The notes under the pieces were generated by a model, which saw only the letters and a program-made list of their open reading frames with translations, had not been told where the DNA came from and ran no database searches. The translations under genes and the position numbers were made by a program. A stretch of DNA of 64,000 bases, taken from the NCBI GenBank assembly GCA_035582835.1, contig JAYKAV010003091.1, positions 422,638-486,637 of the forward strand. The letters are read 5' to 3'. Of this stretch, positions 25,201 to 37,600 are shown in pieces (within the stretch, counting starts at the first letter, position 1; each line of letters starts with the position of its first letter). Origin of the DNA: Phoebastria nigripes. Lineage: Eukaryota; Chordata; Aves; Procellariiformes; Diomedeidae.

Positions 25201-28200
25201 GCTTTGAATGCATATGGTAATAGAAGTGAGAAATAACTTAAAATCAGAATAAGCTCTTGGCCTTTGGTGTAAACCGTGTGGCACATGTCTTCACGTAGTC
25301 ATAGTGACACCAGTGGTTCCTTTTCTGCCATAATGGCAGTCCATCGGTGTGGTAAAAGTCACTGAAACTAACTAGGCTACAAAAAAGACTTCTATTCTCT
25401 TGTGGCACTTAATAAATTACTTCCAGGTTTATGTTTATCCTCGGAACCCCCTGGAGTTTCATCCCTGATTTTAACTGTTTTTGTATATGTGATCAAAGGA
25501 CGTCAGGATGTGGCTCTTCAGCAGAGTGGAGTGTAAGGAATGTGTGGAAAGAAAATGATGATAGTGGGGGGGCGGGGGGAACCTTCAGAAACATTTATCC
25601 AGTGGGCTGTGGCAGAGAATTTATACATATGAAGGTTTCCTCAGAGCCTTTATTTGATTGGTATAACTGCAAAATTGACAAGTTGATAGAGTTGGGAAAA
25701 GATTGCAAAGTGACAACTTCAAAAATCAGGCTGAGGACATAACCAAGGATGGGTATGTATTCTTAAAATGTGTCCTTGACCATGACACTTGTAATTTTAA
25801 CAAGGAAGCTCTGAATGGATGTGTTAAGGCTGTGAAATTAAAGCCACAGAAATGGTCTGTCCGCTGTTTGAGACTGAGTCATGGCTTTGGGAAACCTTCT
25901 GTTGTGAGCAGCACACCTGAAGGAAGGTGGGCAGCTTTCCTTCCCTGTCAGTTGAGGCAATTGCACAAAGGTGCAAGGTGCTGCACCATTAGCTTTCCGT
26001 TTTATGTCTCCTTGTTTGTAATAGTTATCAGTTAATTAGAAAACCACCTGTGTTTGTTCTTGGAGATATTAAATATAACTAACAGTGGAACCAAAATATT
26101 TTTGGGATTATATACTAACTTGAGCAACTCAGATGTTTTAACTAATGACAAGTATTTTAGTGCAAATTGAATTTTTCCTTCCCAGGGTTTCACCTTGATA
26201 TCGAAGGGAAGATTGTGCACTTTTCAGCTGCTCCCTGAGCAAAAGAGAACACTTCTTAATATATTGCTTTTGAAATAATCCTCTTCAGTATGCTCTATTG
26301 TTATGAAGGAAGATGGTGCATATGAATCTGGATGAACAGGTGAAAAGATCCTGTTAATTCTGCACTGAGCTTCTCAATTAAATTCAAGGATTTACTAAAT
26401 GTCATCTTTAAAACATCAATAGGATATCTGAGTAGAAGGGGTGCAGAAAGGAGTATGGAAATGCACTTTTACATCATTAGATCTTGGATGTGATACAGAA
26501 TAAGAGTTCAGTCCATCTTTGAAATCTTTATCTTTTTAATTGTTAACGGAAGTGCTTAATATTAAATTAAAACTGTTTCAGATTACTTCTTATTCTTAAG
26601 CATTATTTGCTTATGCTTTCTTATTCTGTACTTGGCTGATATGTCCTGTGGAATTCCTCAGGAATTACTGTGTTACATCAATCACAAAGCATTTATGCTC
26701 TGCCTACATCAGTTCACAGGTCAGGCATAACTCCTTGCTGTTTTCCTGAAATAATTCAAGGAAATTTATTGAATGATAGAAGTCAGATGATGTTAAGACT
26801 TTAGAAGGATAGAATAAGGAGACTAGTGGTCCTTCTGAAGAATACTGTTCAAGTTTTCAGATGTAATTCAGATTCATGGGTTATTGCAAGTGTTCCTGTG
26901 AGATACTGTCACCTTTAAAATGAAAATACTTTTAACTTTTTAGTAGTACTTTCACCTACCTACTTCCTCCATAATTGTTAATTTACTGGGAATAAAGCAC
27001 AGTAGCGCTCTCCTCGCTCTGTTTTTTTTTTTGTCCTTAACATTAAAAGAGCCTCTCTTTGCAGAACATCTTTTTAACAGTATTATTGCATTGTATGATG
27101 CAAATTCAGTCCAAAGAATAGCTACTCTATTTAAAATCTAGGTAGCACAGTGGCAACTTTCATAATCTGATAATTACTAATGCTACATGTTTTTTTTTTT
27201 TCCCCTTTGAAATTTGACTGACTCGTGGCTTAATAGTAATTATAACAAAGCTGTTCTGTGCTCTACTTAAGTAATCTCTAGATTTTTAGGGAGATGGAGG
27301 AAGAAGCTCTAGATTATGATCTAACTGTATTAAGCCTTTGAGTTTAGTATACAAAGAAAAAAATACACATGCTTTTTTTATAATATGTTNAAAAAGAGTG
27401 TATGTGTAAGCAAGCCTCGCAACCTGAAGGTGTAGAAGAAGCTTTAGTTTTATTTATTCTTTGATCTCCATCAATAACATGAAATCAATTATAAAGCAAA
27501 GTATTAGTGATGCATCCATGTTGATAATATTTTAAGAGGAATATATTTCTACATTTAATTTTCTGATTTTAATAGGTCTTGGCAGCATAGTATCTTGAAC
27601 GTGTTTAACATAAAAAATACCAAGTGAAAGACTNCCATTGTGCAGCTGCTGTACTTGCACATGTCTTTGCTTTTGCAGAGGCAGTTCTCACTGATTTAAA
27701 TCTGAGGGATTAAATAGAGNAACTGCTGTTAGTACTAATGGAACTTCACTCCCTATATTTATCTTGTTCACACAAGGGAACTTTGAAGATAAACTAAGTA
27801 TTAAGAAAGACCGATTTCACTTCTCTTTAGATATTTTGTCCAAGTAACTAAAGCTTTTCTCTGGAGGTCTTTTTGCTTCTGTATTTGCTTATCCCAAAAG
27901 ACTTGCTTTTCAGCATTTGTTCTTAAGATTGTATTTACTTTATTACAAGATTAGACTAGGACTACTTTTAACTAAGTGATGTAGTTCTAAGGAAGTCACC
28001 ATTTGTATCTCAGTGGAGCCTGAATGAAGGTTTCATCAGTAATCGTCAGTACAAATGAAAATTTAATTAAAATGCAGGTGTAATACATCATTCTTACCTG
28101 AGATAGTACAAGAACTGAAAATATGAAGTGAAGGGATAAAAGCTGCTGGCTGGCTGAGAAACAGAGAATTGTAGATGAGTTGACTGAAATTTGCAAACAT

Positions 28201-30427
28201 CACTGGATATTGCTAAATGTATATTGATTTACATCAGGGAGGAGGAACTTCTATGTTAGTTTTAAAAGATAAGTTTCTTGCAATTTTTACGTAGTATACT
28301 TACAGTGTTATTTGTAACATCCTGTCATCAGCACTGTTGTTATTCCTATAGCATCTATTAGACAGTCCTTAAAATCTCTCAAGAAAGATATCCTCTTATT
28401 CCAGTTTGCTCTCAGTGGCTTGACATAATCATTCTGCATTCCTTAAGTAATCTGTACATCCTAGAATGTGAGGAAGCAAGCAGTATCTTTTAAAATTTCT
28501 TTTAAATTCATATTTGTGATCGGTTGCATGCTGGTAACTTTTCACTTAACTGTTAAGCTTGATATTTCCCGAAAGAGCTTTTGATACTAGCTATAACTGT
28601 GTAGCTAAATTAAATTCTAGACTCAGTTTCTGCTCTTTTAGTATCCTGCCGTTACTTTGGGCAAATAGAAACTGCATTACTCTGTGTACTAGGCCCTAAA
28701 AAGAGCGTAACTAACTACAAAGGAAGTGGATAACTAGCCTTTGTAAATTATTGCTGAATTCTTAAAAGCTTGTTTTTCCACATTGAAAAAGTTTATTGTA
28801 AGAAAAATTGTGTGAAACTTCTAAAATTGGATTCTTCTAGCTGGTTCTAAAATTAAGCTAAAGGAAATTATTGTATTGCAATACTAGATATTATACTGAA
28901 TACTAGCTTCTTTTTAACTGTGCTATTTTTTTCATTTAATAAATTAATACTAGAGTGCTGAGACAATTCTGTCAGTGTTGCAGAGTGCCATCTTCCCCTT
29001 TTGCTAATACTGAAGTTTAGTTGTACCCTCTTATCTAAAATAGAGCAATGGAGATCTTGGGGAAGAGGAGGACACAACAGAGAACAAGCTCACTTCAAAT
29101 TATTCGCCAGTCAGTCATTAAAAAGCATTAATGTTTAACAAAGAGCAGTTGCTCATTATTCAAATGAAGACTGGAAGTGTAGCCAAGATGAGCTATGAAT
29201 ATTTCTCACTGGCTTTAGTAACATTGCAACTTTATGAATGATCATTCTTTTTTTTTTTTTGTGAAAGAAGAGGGAGACAATGACAAATATAACTCTAACA
29301 AACATACTGGTTCCTCTTTTAGAGGGATATTATTCTTGTCTCTGTAACAGTCCTTTAGATTCCTTTAGATATGCTACTGCACTTGCATCTCTGTGATCCA
29401 TGTCTGGCTTTGCATCAGCACTTCTTGGTATGTAACAATTGCTTGGTGATTTTGACACATCAAGATTCTTTGATTCACATAGGTTTAGTTTTTTTTCCTG
29501 AGGTGCCATTAGTTGCATGGCAAATGATGTGTGCTCTTTGGCACTCTGCATTTTTACTATCTTTATGCATCACTGTAATATGAAACAGACAAGGTAAATC
29601 ATAAATCCTGGGAACATTGGTTAGAAAAGTAACTAGGGGGGAATTTGAGAAAGCTGAACGTGGACGAAATACCGATATGTAAAAGACTCTTGCACCAAGA
29701 TACTAATTGTACTAAAGGGTATGTGCTTATGAGATCCTTTAATGCAAAAGGATCCTTTTCTTTTGTAAGTACAGNTCTGAAAAAGGGGCTATCAGGAGGA
29801 AACTCCAGAAATCTGTTACACAGAACATGCAGCTGCTTTGTGGTCATTTGTGTTTTGTCTGTGAGGTTGTGAAAATTGCGGTGATCATGGCAGTGTTCTC
29901 TGTGTGCTTTAATGGATAGGATACCTAGAAGAGAGTGGAGATTTAGAAGAAAGCAAGCCTGTCTTACAGTTATCATACTGCTAGGATTTGGCCTCTGTTT
30001 CATAAATATACAATAAGCTGTGTATAATAAAGCCCAGCATTGTATTAGTAGCAGTTTTGCTACAAGCCCTTTCCATACTGGGGTGTTTCTTTTCTATGTA
30101 GAAATTGCAAACGATGAGTAGTGGCAATTCTGCTCTGAGTATAAACTTGGAAGTTCCCTTTAGAGGAGAAGACATCTCTAGGAACAGCCTGCCTTCAAGG
30201 CATGTGGGAGGGACTGCAGGTATTCCTTCTGTAGCCCTGCTTTTATGATAATTTAAAAACAACAACAAAACCAAACAAACTTGTTTTTTATTTTTCTAAA
30301 AAATTTTAAGCCACACTCTGTTCCCTCCTTCTATTTCCTGTTAACTTTCTGAGGGTGGCTTGAAGAACAGCTTTGCTGCTTCTCAGAAATGGTATACAGC
30401 CTGCAGGAACTCCNTTTCCAACTGGCA

Positions 30428-30435
30428 TGACGTCA
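30428..30435. promoter_or_regulatory. Full cAMP response element match (TGACGTCA)
   Basis: This is a perfect palindromic CRE in the middle of intron 1. CREB/ATF proteins bind this site and are activated by PKA, so it is a notable motif inside a PKA subunit gene. One such 8-mer is about what chance gives in 64 kb, and no other enhancer evidence is visible. Confidence 0.25.
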
Positions 30436-33400
30436 GGTTTTGTTCTGAGGTCATCCTACAAAAGGGTGGAACCCTGCACTCCTTTTTGGGTGTTGGTGAA
30501 GTCCAAACCAAGATGGTCCATGATCAGGGGCCTTACCAGCAAAATTGAGCAAGTTGACACAAAATCTCTCTCTAAACTGTTGTGTGAAGAAGGATTAAGA
30601 TTGCAAGTTGGAGATGAAGTGGTGGTTTTGGTAAAAAGATGTTCTTCCATCGGTAACTGTTCCTGTCCTTCTCTGAATCTGATGGTATGCAGTGAAGGAT
30701 TACAAAGCTTAAAGTACTGCTTCTCTTGTTGCAGAACATTCTAAGAACGTGTGGGGAGTGAACTGTGTGTTTTTTAGATGAGGGTTGAGAAACTACTCTG
30801 TAGTTTTCCTATGTATTTCTGAATAAATTGTAGTGCCAAGTTCCTTGTTCTTGGTGATTGTATATTGACAGACTGTTATAAAGCAGGATGTCACAATGGC
30901 CCTTCATTTCCATTTTGGTTCTTCCTCCCTTGGGATAGCATATTGTTTTCTGCTTCCTATTGAGAAAACTGTATTCCATAGAAGAGATATTAAGAAAAGA
31001 AAAATACAAATATTTGTGTGGTTTTTTTCCCTGTTGGGGCTCCAGTAAACACTGCCATTTCTGTGGCAACACTTGTGCTAATCCTGATCATTCAGGAAGA
31101 ATTGCTTCCTCAGGGACATGCTGTAGAGTAAGGAACTGGTCCGTCTCAGGTTGTCATGGATATGGGGAGTACCTCTCTATGAAATATCTCTCATGGACAG
31201 CCCCAGAATGAAAAATCAAAGATGATGGAGTTTCCTCTTTTTTTTGTAAGTAATTGTTCTGAAACAGTTAGGTTTTTTAACACTTAATGTTACCAATGTT
31301 TCTGATTAAAATTCATAAGTATTTGTAAGACTCAAAGCTTTCTCAGGGATAAGTTATAAAAGATGGCTCATTAAAATAGATTAACATTCAGTCTTCTGTC
31401 TCTGACACCTTTGGGGAAGGTTGGCGGAAGATTCCACAAGTATTCTTGTTCTAAAATGCTAAAGCTTAATACTATTCAGAGNGGTGATGGTACTTTAAAT
31501 ACTCGAGTTTCTCAAGCATATAGAAATTACAATTTACATCCAGTAATGTTTATAATGATTTTAATTCTAATTTTGAGATTGTGTAACTTTATGATAAACA
31601 GCCATAAACTGGGCTTCAATTTCTCTTGTATTCTGTATGAGCATCTCTTATATCCTTGTGAAGTAATTTTAGTTTCTTGCTGCTGAAAACATTTAATAAT
31701 TAAGTGTTGTGCCTTGTGTCTTTTTTTCATAGCACTATGAAACAATATAACTTTGTATGATGTGTATTGTTTTTGCTAGTGTGTGGTTGTTTTTTTTTTT
31801 TTTTTTTTAAACTTTTCATAGCTTTTACATGCAGACACTTTTGCTGGCTAAAAGATTTGCGATGTGTACCATTTGTTTTGAAGTAGTATGTAACAGTGAC
31901 TGTGGGGAGCTTTATACTAGAAGTTCTGCTACTAAAAATCAGTTCATCTGGAAGCTGAACCATGTAGTACTTGCCACCTGCTGCAGCTCACTTTGGTCAG
32001 GAATTTGTTTTTATTGTTCCTGGCATATTTATGTTAGGATGAATGCTGACTTGTGCCCTCTTGCAGGGACTTCAAATATTCATGAGCATAAAAGAGGATT
32101 TACCCTGGTCTGGGGAGAACACAATGATTTTTTTTTTTTTTTTACTNTTATCCCTTCTTAGGAAACAGGATGAATCTGTCTGTCTTCACCCTTCCTCTTT
32201 CCCCAAAATCCTCTTCCTGTGAAAGTGCACAGGATGCAATTACTGGAAGTGTGTGTGTATGTGGGGGTTGTCTGTCAAAATACTTTTTTACATGGAGATT
32301 ATTCTTTTTACAGCTCTATGTTTTAAGTAAGCTTTGCTGAATGTTGACTTAATATTGTTAGAAGCATAGATCTGAAGGAAGAAAAGCTATAAAATACATT
32401 ATTTTGAGATGTGGTACAGGAGTTATTTTTTCTTATAATTTTGTTGTGTATCACAGCCTGAAGCTTGTTCAGATAAGAAGTTTTAACTTTTCTAAATTTT
32501 AAAACGTACATATTTGGAATCTACTCAAATTTATTTATACTTGTTTACTAAAAGAAACCGTTACCAAATTATATCTGAATGGAACAAGATCCACTTGTGG
32601 ATTATTGATGAATACAGTTGTACTGGTAATAGAGTAGTACTTCATGTTGTATATATGTAGAATCACAGAATTGCCAGAGATGTTGGTAATACTTCTGCAG
32701 AATCCATGATACTCTTCTGTACCTTCTATCTCATCACTTTGTGCCACCCCTCAGTCCGCTGGCTGTCATCCTCCCTTAGAGCTGAGGCTGTGCTACCTGC
32801 TGTGGTGGTGTGGGTGTGATTCATGTTTTGTTGTCTCCCTAGTAGAGCACCAGACAAGAAAATTAACATGAATTGTAGAGTCAGTTGTGCTCATACAGAG
32901 GATTCTGCACCCTAGAGATGAGGGAAAGCAAGGCAGAAAACCTGGTGTCCAGCACTGTGATTCTGAAGCTACCACTACAGGATAAAATCCTGTAGATCTG
33001 TGCACCTCTTCTATCACTACTGTAGATAAATCTGTATATAGAAAGCAAGCTGTGGGTTGGTGTGGGGTTTTCTGTGTGTTTGTTTTGCCTTTTTTTTTTT
33101 TTTTTAAACTGGAAAACCAATAACTTCAGTTGCAATTATATCTAGAACTTTTTATAAACAACTGACCAAGGTTTTCTGGCTTTGGTTATTAAAGAACGTG
33201 TTATGATGCATGATACAATTTTTTCTCCAAATGTATTTTTTTTGAACATATCACATATGGGGACACTAGTTCTTTGAATACACTTTTTTTATTTCACAAA
33301 TCAACAACACATCGTTGGTCTTTTTTAAGCACTTAATTAAAAAACCTGTCAAAATCAGACTTCAAGAAGAATTGAGCCAGCTCTTTAAATTGTTGATCTT

Positions 33401-34034
33401 TTGAGGAAGACTGGTTTGAGAAAGGTCATTCATGAACTGTTCAGGCAAGAGTGAGTCTTCAGTGGTGATTACGTTTACAGGATAGAGTGCTAAGTCCTAA
33501 AAAACACTGACGTGGGGGAGGATGCAGACGTTATCGTAGATAATCAACTGATGACAGATGCCTTTTGTGACATTGGCTAGGAGGGGTGATACATATGTTG
33601 AGGTTTGTCCAGGATGTGGATGCTTGTTGGCTTTTATGTGGCATTAGTAGAATAAGAACTTGTTTAGTATGTTGCAGTAGGGTCATCACTGAAAAATTTT
33701 TGAAATGCCCAAGAAAGTGCTCAGTTTGTAAATATGGAGAATGTGCCCCTGGTAAGAAATTGTAGAAGCCCAGGCTATTTCTCAGCGTCTTCTCTTCCTC
33801 CCTTTCTCCCTTTCCCCCTTTAAAAAAACAGCCAAACAAATTAAACCCCAACAGCCCAAAACCTATACAGTGGGTCTGTCAAAATTTACAGTTACCTACC
33901 TGGAAAAAGGATGTCTGAAACTAGAGGATCCCTTAATGCATCTATCTGCAAATGAAGTTCATTTCTGTTTGCCTTGCCATTGGAATTTAAGTTGGAAGCA
34001 AAGTATGAGTTTTAATGAGCTGTTAGAGTACCTT

Positions 34035-34640
34035 ATAGANTCGGAGGATGGTTGAGGTTAGAAGGGACCTCTGGAGGTCGTCTTGGCCAACCCCACTGCT
34101 CAAGCAGGGCCACCTAGAGTAGTTCCCCAGGACCATGTCCAGGTGGCTTTTAAGTATCCCAAAGGATGGAGACTCCAGAACTTCTCCGGGCAACCTGCAC
34201 CAGTGCTTGGTCAGCCTCACAGTAAAAAAGTGTTTCCTGATGTTCAGTCGGTCCCTCCTGTGTTTGAGTTTGTGCCCATTGACTCTTGTCCTGTCACTGG
34301 GCACGGCTGAAGAGAGCCTGGCTATGTTGTCTTTGCACCCTCCCTTAAGGTACTTATGCACGTTGATAAGAGTTCCCCTGAGCCTTATCTTCTCGAGGCT
34401 AAACAGTCCCAGCTCTTTCAGCCNGTCCTCATACAAGAGATGCTCCAGTCCCTTCATCATCTTTGTGGCCCTTTGCTGGACTCTCTCCAGTATGTCCATG
34501 TCTTTCTTGTACTGGGGAGCCTGGAACTGGTCACGTTACTCCTTGAGCTGTGGCCTTACCAGAGTTGAGTAGAGGGGAAGGACCACCTCCCTCAACCTGC
34601 TGGCAACACTGCTCCTAATGCAGCCCAGGATACCATTAAC
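34035..34640 (-). mobile_element. CR1 LINE fragment in intron 1, antisense to the host gene
   Basis: This is a 5'-truncated CR1 with its 3' terminus at the left edge. The minus strand from 34499 encodes the C-terminal part of CR1 ORF2, with VQQRATKMMKGLEHLLYED, then [16 protein letters not shown], then the RLNIRKHFFTVRL block, all nearly in one frame. Beyond 34500 it matches the same subfamily as fragment B at 1162-1925 (CTTGTACTGGGGAGCC). The relatively intact frame suggests a moderately young copy. It lies opposite to host transcription, the orientation tolerated best in introns. Confidence 0.95.
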
Positions 34641-37600
34641 GAAGGGCGTCTTGCCTAGCATAAGCAAGTGTACTTATGCCCTGATTTGAATGTGGATGTG
34701 TGAGATCAGGCTCTGAATCAGCTTGAAGTGACACGATGCTGGTGTTTCTAATTGAAATTCCTCTTGCTCTTTTATACAAATCAAATCAGATGACAGCACA
34801 ACCCATTTCAGCTTTGTCTTATGTAAAAACACGCTATGTTTCATCATCCAAATCGTAATGACAGTAGGAATTGCTAATGAAATTAGAAGAAACCAAAGAA
34901 CTATGGGCTTTTATGTGCCTCCTGGTTTAGTTGTAGGATGCTACTCTTAAATCCTACCTATGTACCTATAATTATACAACCCTGAGCTCAGGTTGACCTG
35001 GTAAGTATAGCTGTGTAACATCCACGCTGGGCATCTAAAAAAATATCCCCTGTCAGCGTTGCTGCTTGTTTCTGCTGAGCTTCAGATCTTCTCTTCTTCA
35101 GTATTTCTCTTCCAAATCACTCTTTTGTAGAACTAGTTCAGTTATAGTTGTTTCTTACTGTCACATGAGATACAGTACCTGACTGTGAGAGTGACTCCAG
35201 TCTGTTTTATCCGAGACTGTAAATAGCTAAGAGGCAAAAGGAAAAGCTTCTTATACTGCATCTCATCCGTAACTGCCCACNTTAATTCTTCCTTTCTGTT
35301 CTAGTGCAAACTTGAGGAGACCAGCTGTATATTACTGATGAAAAAGCTAAGACCAACCCTTTTTTTGTTTGCATTGAAACAGGTTGGAAGTGCTGTGACA
35401 ATCAGCGGTCATCAGTCAGCTTGTTGTGTGTTCAGGTTTGGGACTGAAACCTTGCTCTGTCCTCTGATTTTTTTTTTTCTTTGTTGCCCTTCCACCATAA
35501 TGTGTTCTAAAATGGTGGTGGACGTGCAAGTACGGGCTTGAGACTGACTACGTATGTATGCCCTGAGCACAAACAATTTCGTCTTCCCCTTCTGTGTAAT
35601 TCACTTACTTGTGTTGGAAGCTGTGCTGAAGCTAAGCAGTATCTGTTAAGCCAATTAGTCTATCAGAGAAGGGCACTAGAGTTAGAACAGTTGGGTCGTG
35701 ATGACTTTCTGTTCTGATGTTGCCTCTACTTGTATAATTATTTTTGTGGCAACATTTCTATACCTTAACGAGCTATGGTCTTGAAGTTTCGTTAGATTTG
35801 TGAAAAAGTGTTTGTTATGATACTGTGGCAAAGACAGCGGAAGAAAAATTCCCCAAGAAAATATGTATTTCATGAAAAGCAAGCGTTGCTGTTCTAAGAG
35901 TTCCTAGGTCCCTTTTACCTACTGATAAGATTTAAATAACTTGCAACATGTATAAGATCAGTTTGACGATGTAACAACTAGTTGCTTGTATTGGGCAGAT
36001 AACTTCAGTTTGTGTATATGTATACACATACACACACTTTTCTCCATATATATAGATTGTTGATCACTGCCCCATTTGTCAGAAATTTACAGAACAGTAC
36101 AAGCTGAAAATACGTAGATGATTGGGAAAATGTAATTTTATGTTACCATGGTTTGGCAAGGATTTGAAGCAAATGATGATGCTATTAACTTAGTGTTTTT
36201 TTTTCTTAAAAAAAGGTAACTATTGTTCGTTCTAGAATAATTAGTCTGACATTGTAGGAAAGTGTCTTAAATCACTGAGCACACCTGTTAATTGAATTCT
36301 TTTATTCAGGTGCTCTTACATGCTTAGCAATGCTTGAGTTTTAGATTTTTATAAATGCTTCGAGCTTCACTACACAATTTCAGTTGCACTGAAGTTCAGT
36401 TTTCTTTGTCCTCTTTTGTATACATGTTAGATTTTCTTAAGTATCTATCATAACGAAAGATGTGAGTGTTCAGTTGTATCAATTTGTTGGCTCTCTCTGA
36501 AAATTATGTCTGAATATAAACTATTTTTCTTGTAAGTAGTTTAAGGTGCTAGTAAACTATATTAGGTATGGATGGCATTGTAAAACTGTTTCATGATAGT
36601 AAATATTTGATTTTTCGAGATACCTTTTATGTCCTGATACCACATTATTTAAAGACACTATCAGTCTCAGTAGGACTTTATAATAAGCCTGCCAAGCAGC
36701 TGCCAAGTGCAGATAGCCAACATTTACATTCAGTGTTGTGTGATGGTAGCTGTGACATGGTTCCAATTAAAAGCTTGGTCTGCACACTGCAGATGTCTTC
36801 TGAATATTAATGTGTACTACAGACAGAGCAGATGGAATCTCTTTAAAATACAATGCATGTTACAGTGAATGTAAAATTAAGGTTGGGTTTCTGGTGGAAA
36901 CTGAGAGGCAGTCAACATTATTCTTTTTTTCTTTGTTTTTCATTGCTAAACCACAAGAATATCTGTGTATCGTCATCTTTCTTTACATGTAGGAGGAAAT
37001 CAACTCTTCATTATGCATCCAAATAAAAATACAGCATTATGCCTTACTGAAGTTGTCTTAAATGCCAAATGTACCTAGAAAAATATTCAGAACGCATGCA
37101 GCATTTGCTGTGCCTTAAAATATGCATCTGCCTAAAGGACAGATATGAGGCAATAGATAATAGTTGAAATGTAGGATGTCTGTGAGTTATTTGAGGAGTT
37201 GTTCATTGACAAAGGCTGTGTAAAAGTATACATAGGTGTGTGTATTTAATTGGGATTTGAAGATGTTACGTGAGGTGTATTAGGAAAAGCTCATCCTGGG
37301 TAGGAGAGGTAGTATAAAACTGGGAAATGAAGAGAGCGACAAGAACATCAGTGGTGCACTGCAATGTAGCGTGTTGCAAACCCAAAGTTAGCTTTCAGAA
37401 AACAGCAGCAATCCAGCTGTGAAAGTGTGTGGATTAATTACTTAAGTATTTACCATGCTTCTATGGCAGTCCTTGAGATACGGAGTAAAGCCTTGGCAGT
37501 AGGAATATATTAAAAGTCTTGGAAATAACAGGGTTAAGTGTGGTATTGAAACAGAAAGCAGAAGGGTTTCTATGTGTGTGGGAATTGTAACTTTCCTCTT

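Noticed and set aside
32652..32700. AGAATCACAGAATTGCC looks like a CR1 3' terminus in reverse
   Set aside because: The sequence that follows does not match the CR1 3' UTR, so a short resemblance alone is not enough.
36008..36045. A TG/CA-rich self-complementary stretch (TGTATATGTATACACATA)
   Set aside because: It is simple alternating purine/pyrimidine sequence with only 7-bp arms, expected in AT-rich introns.
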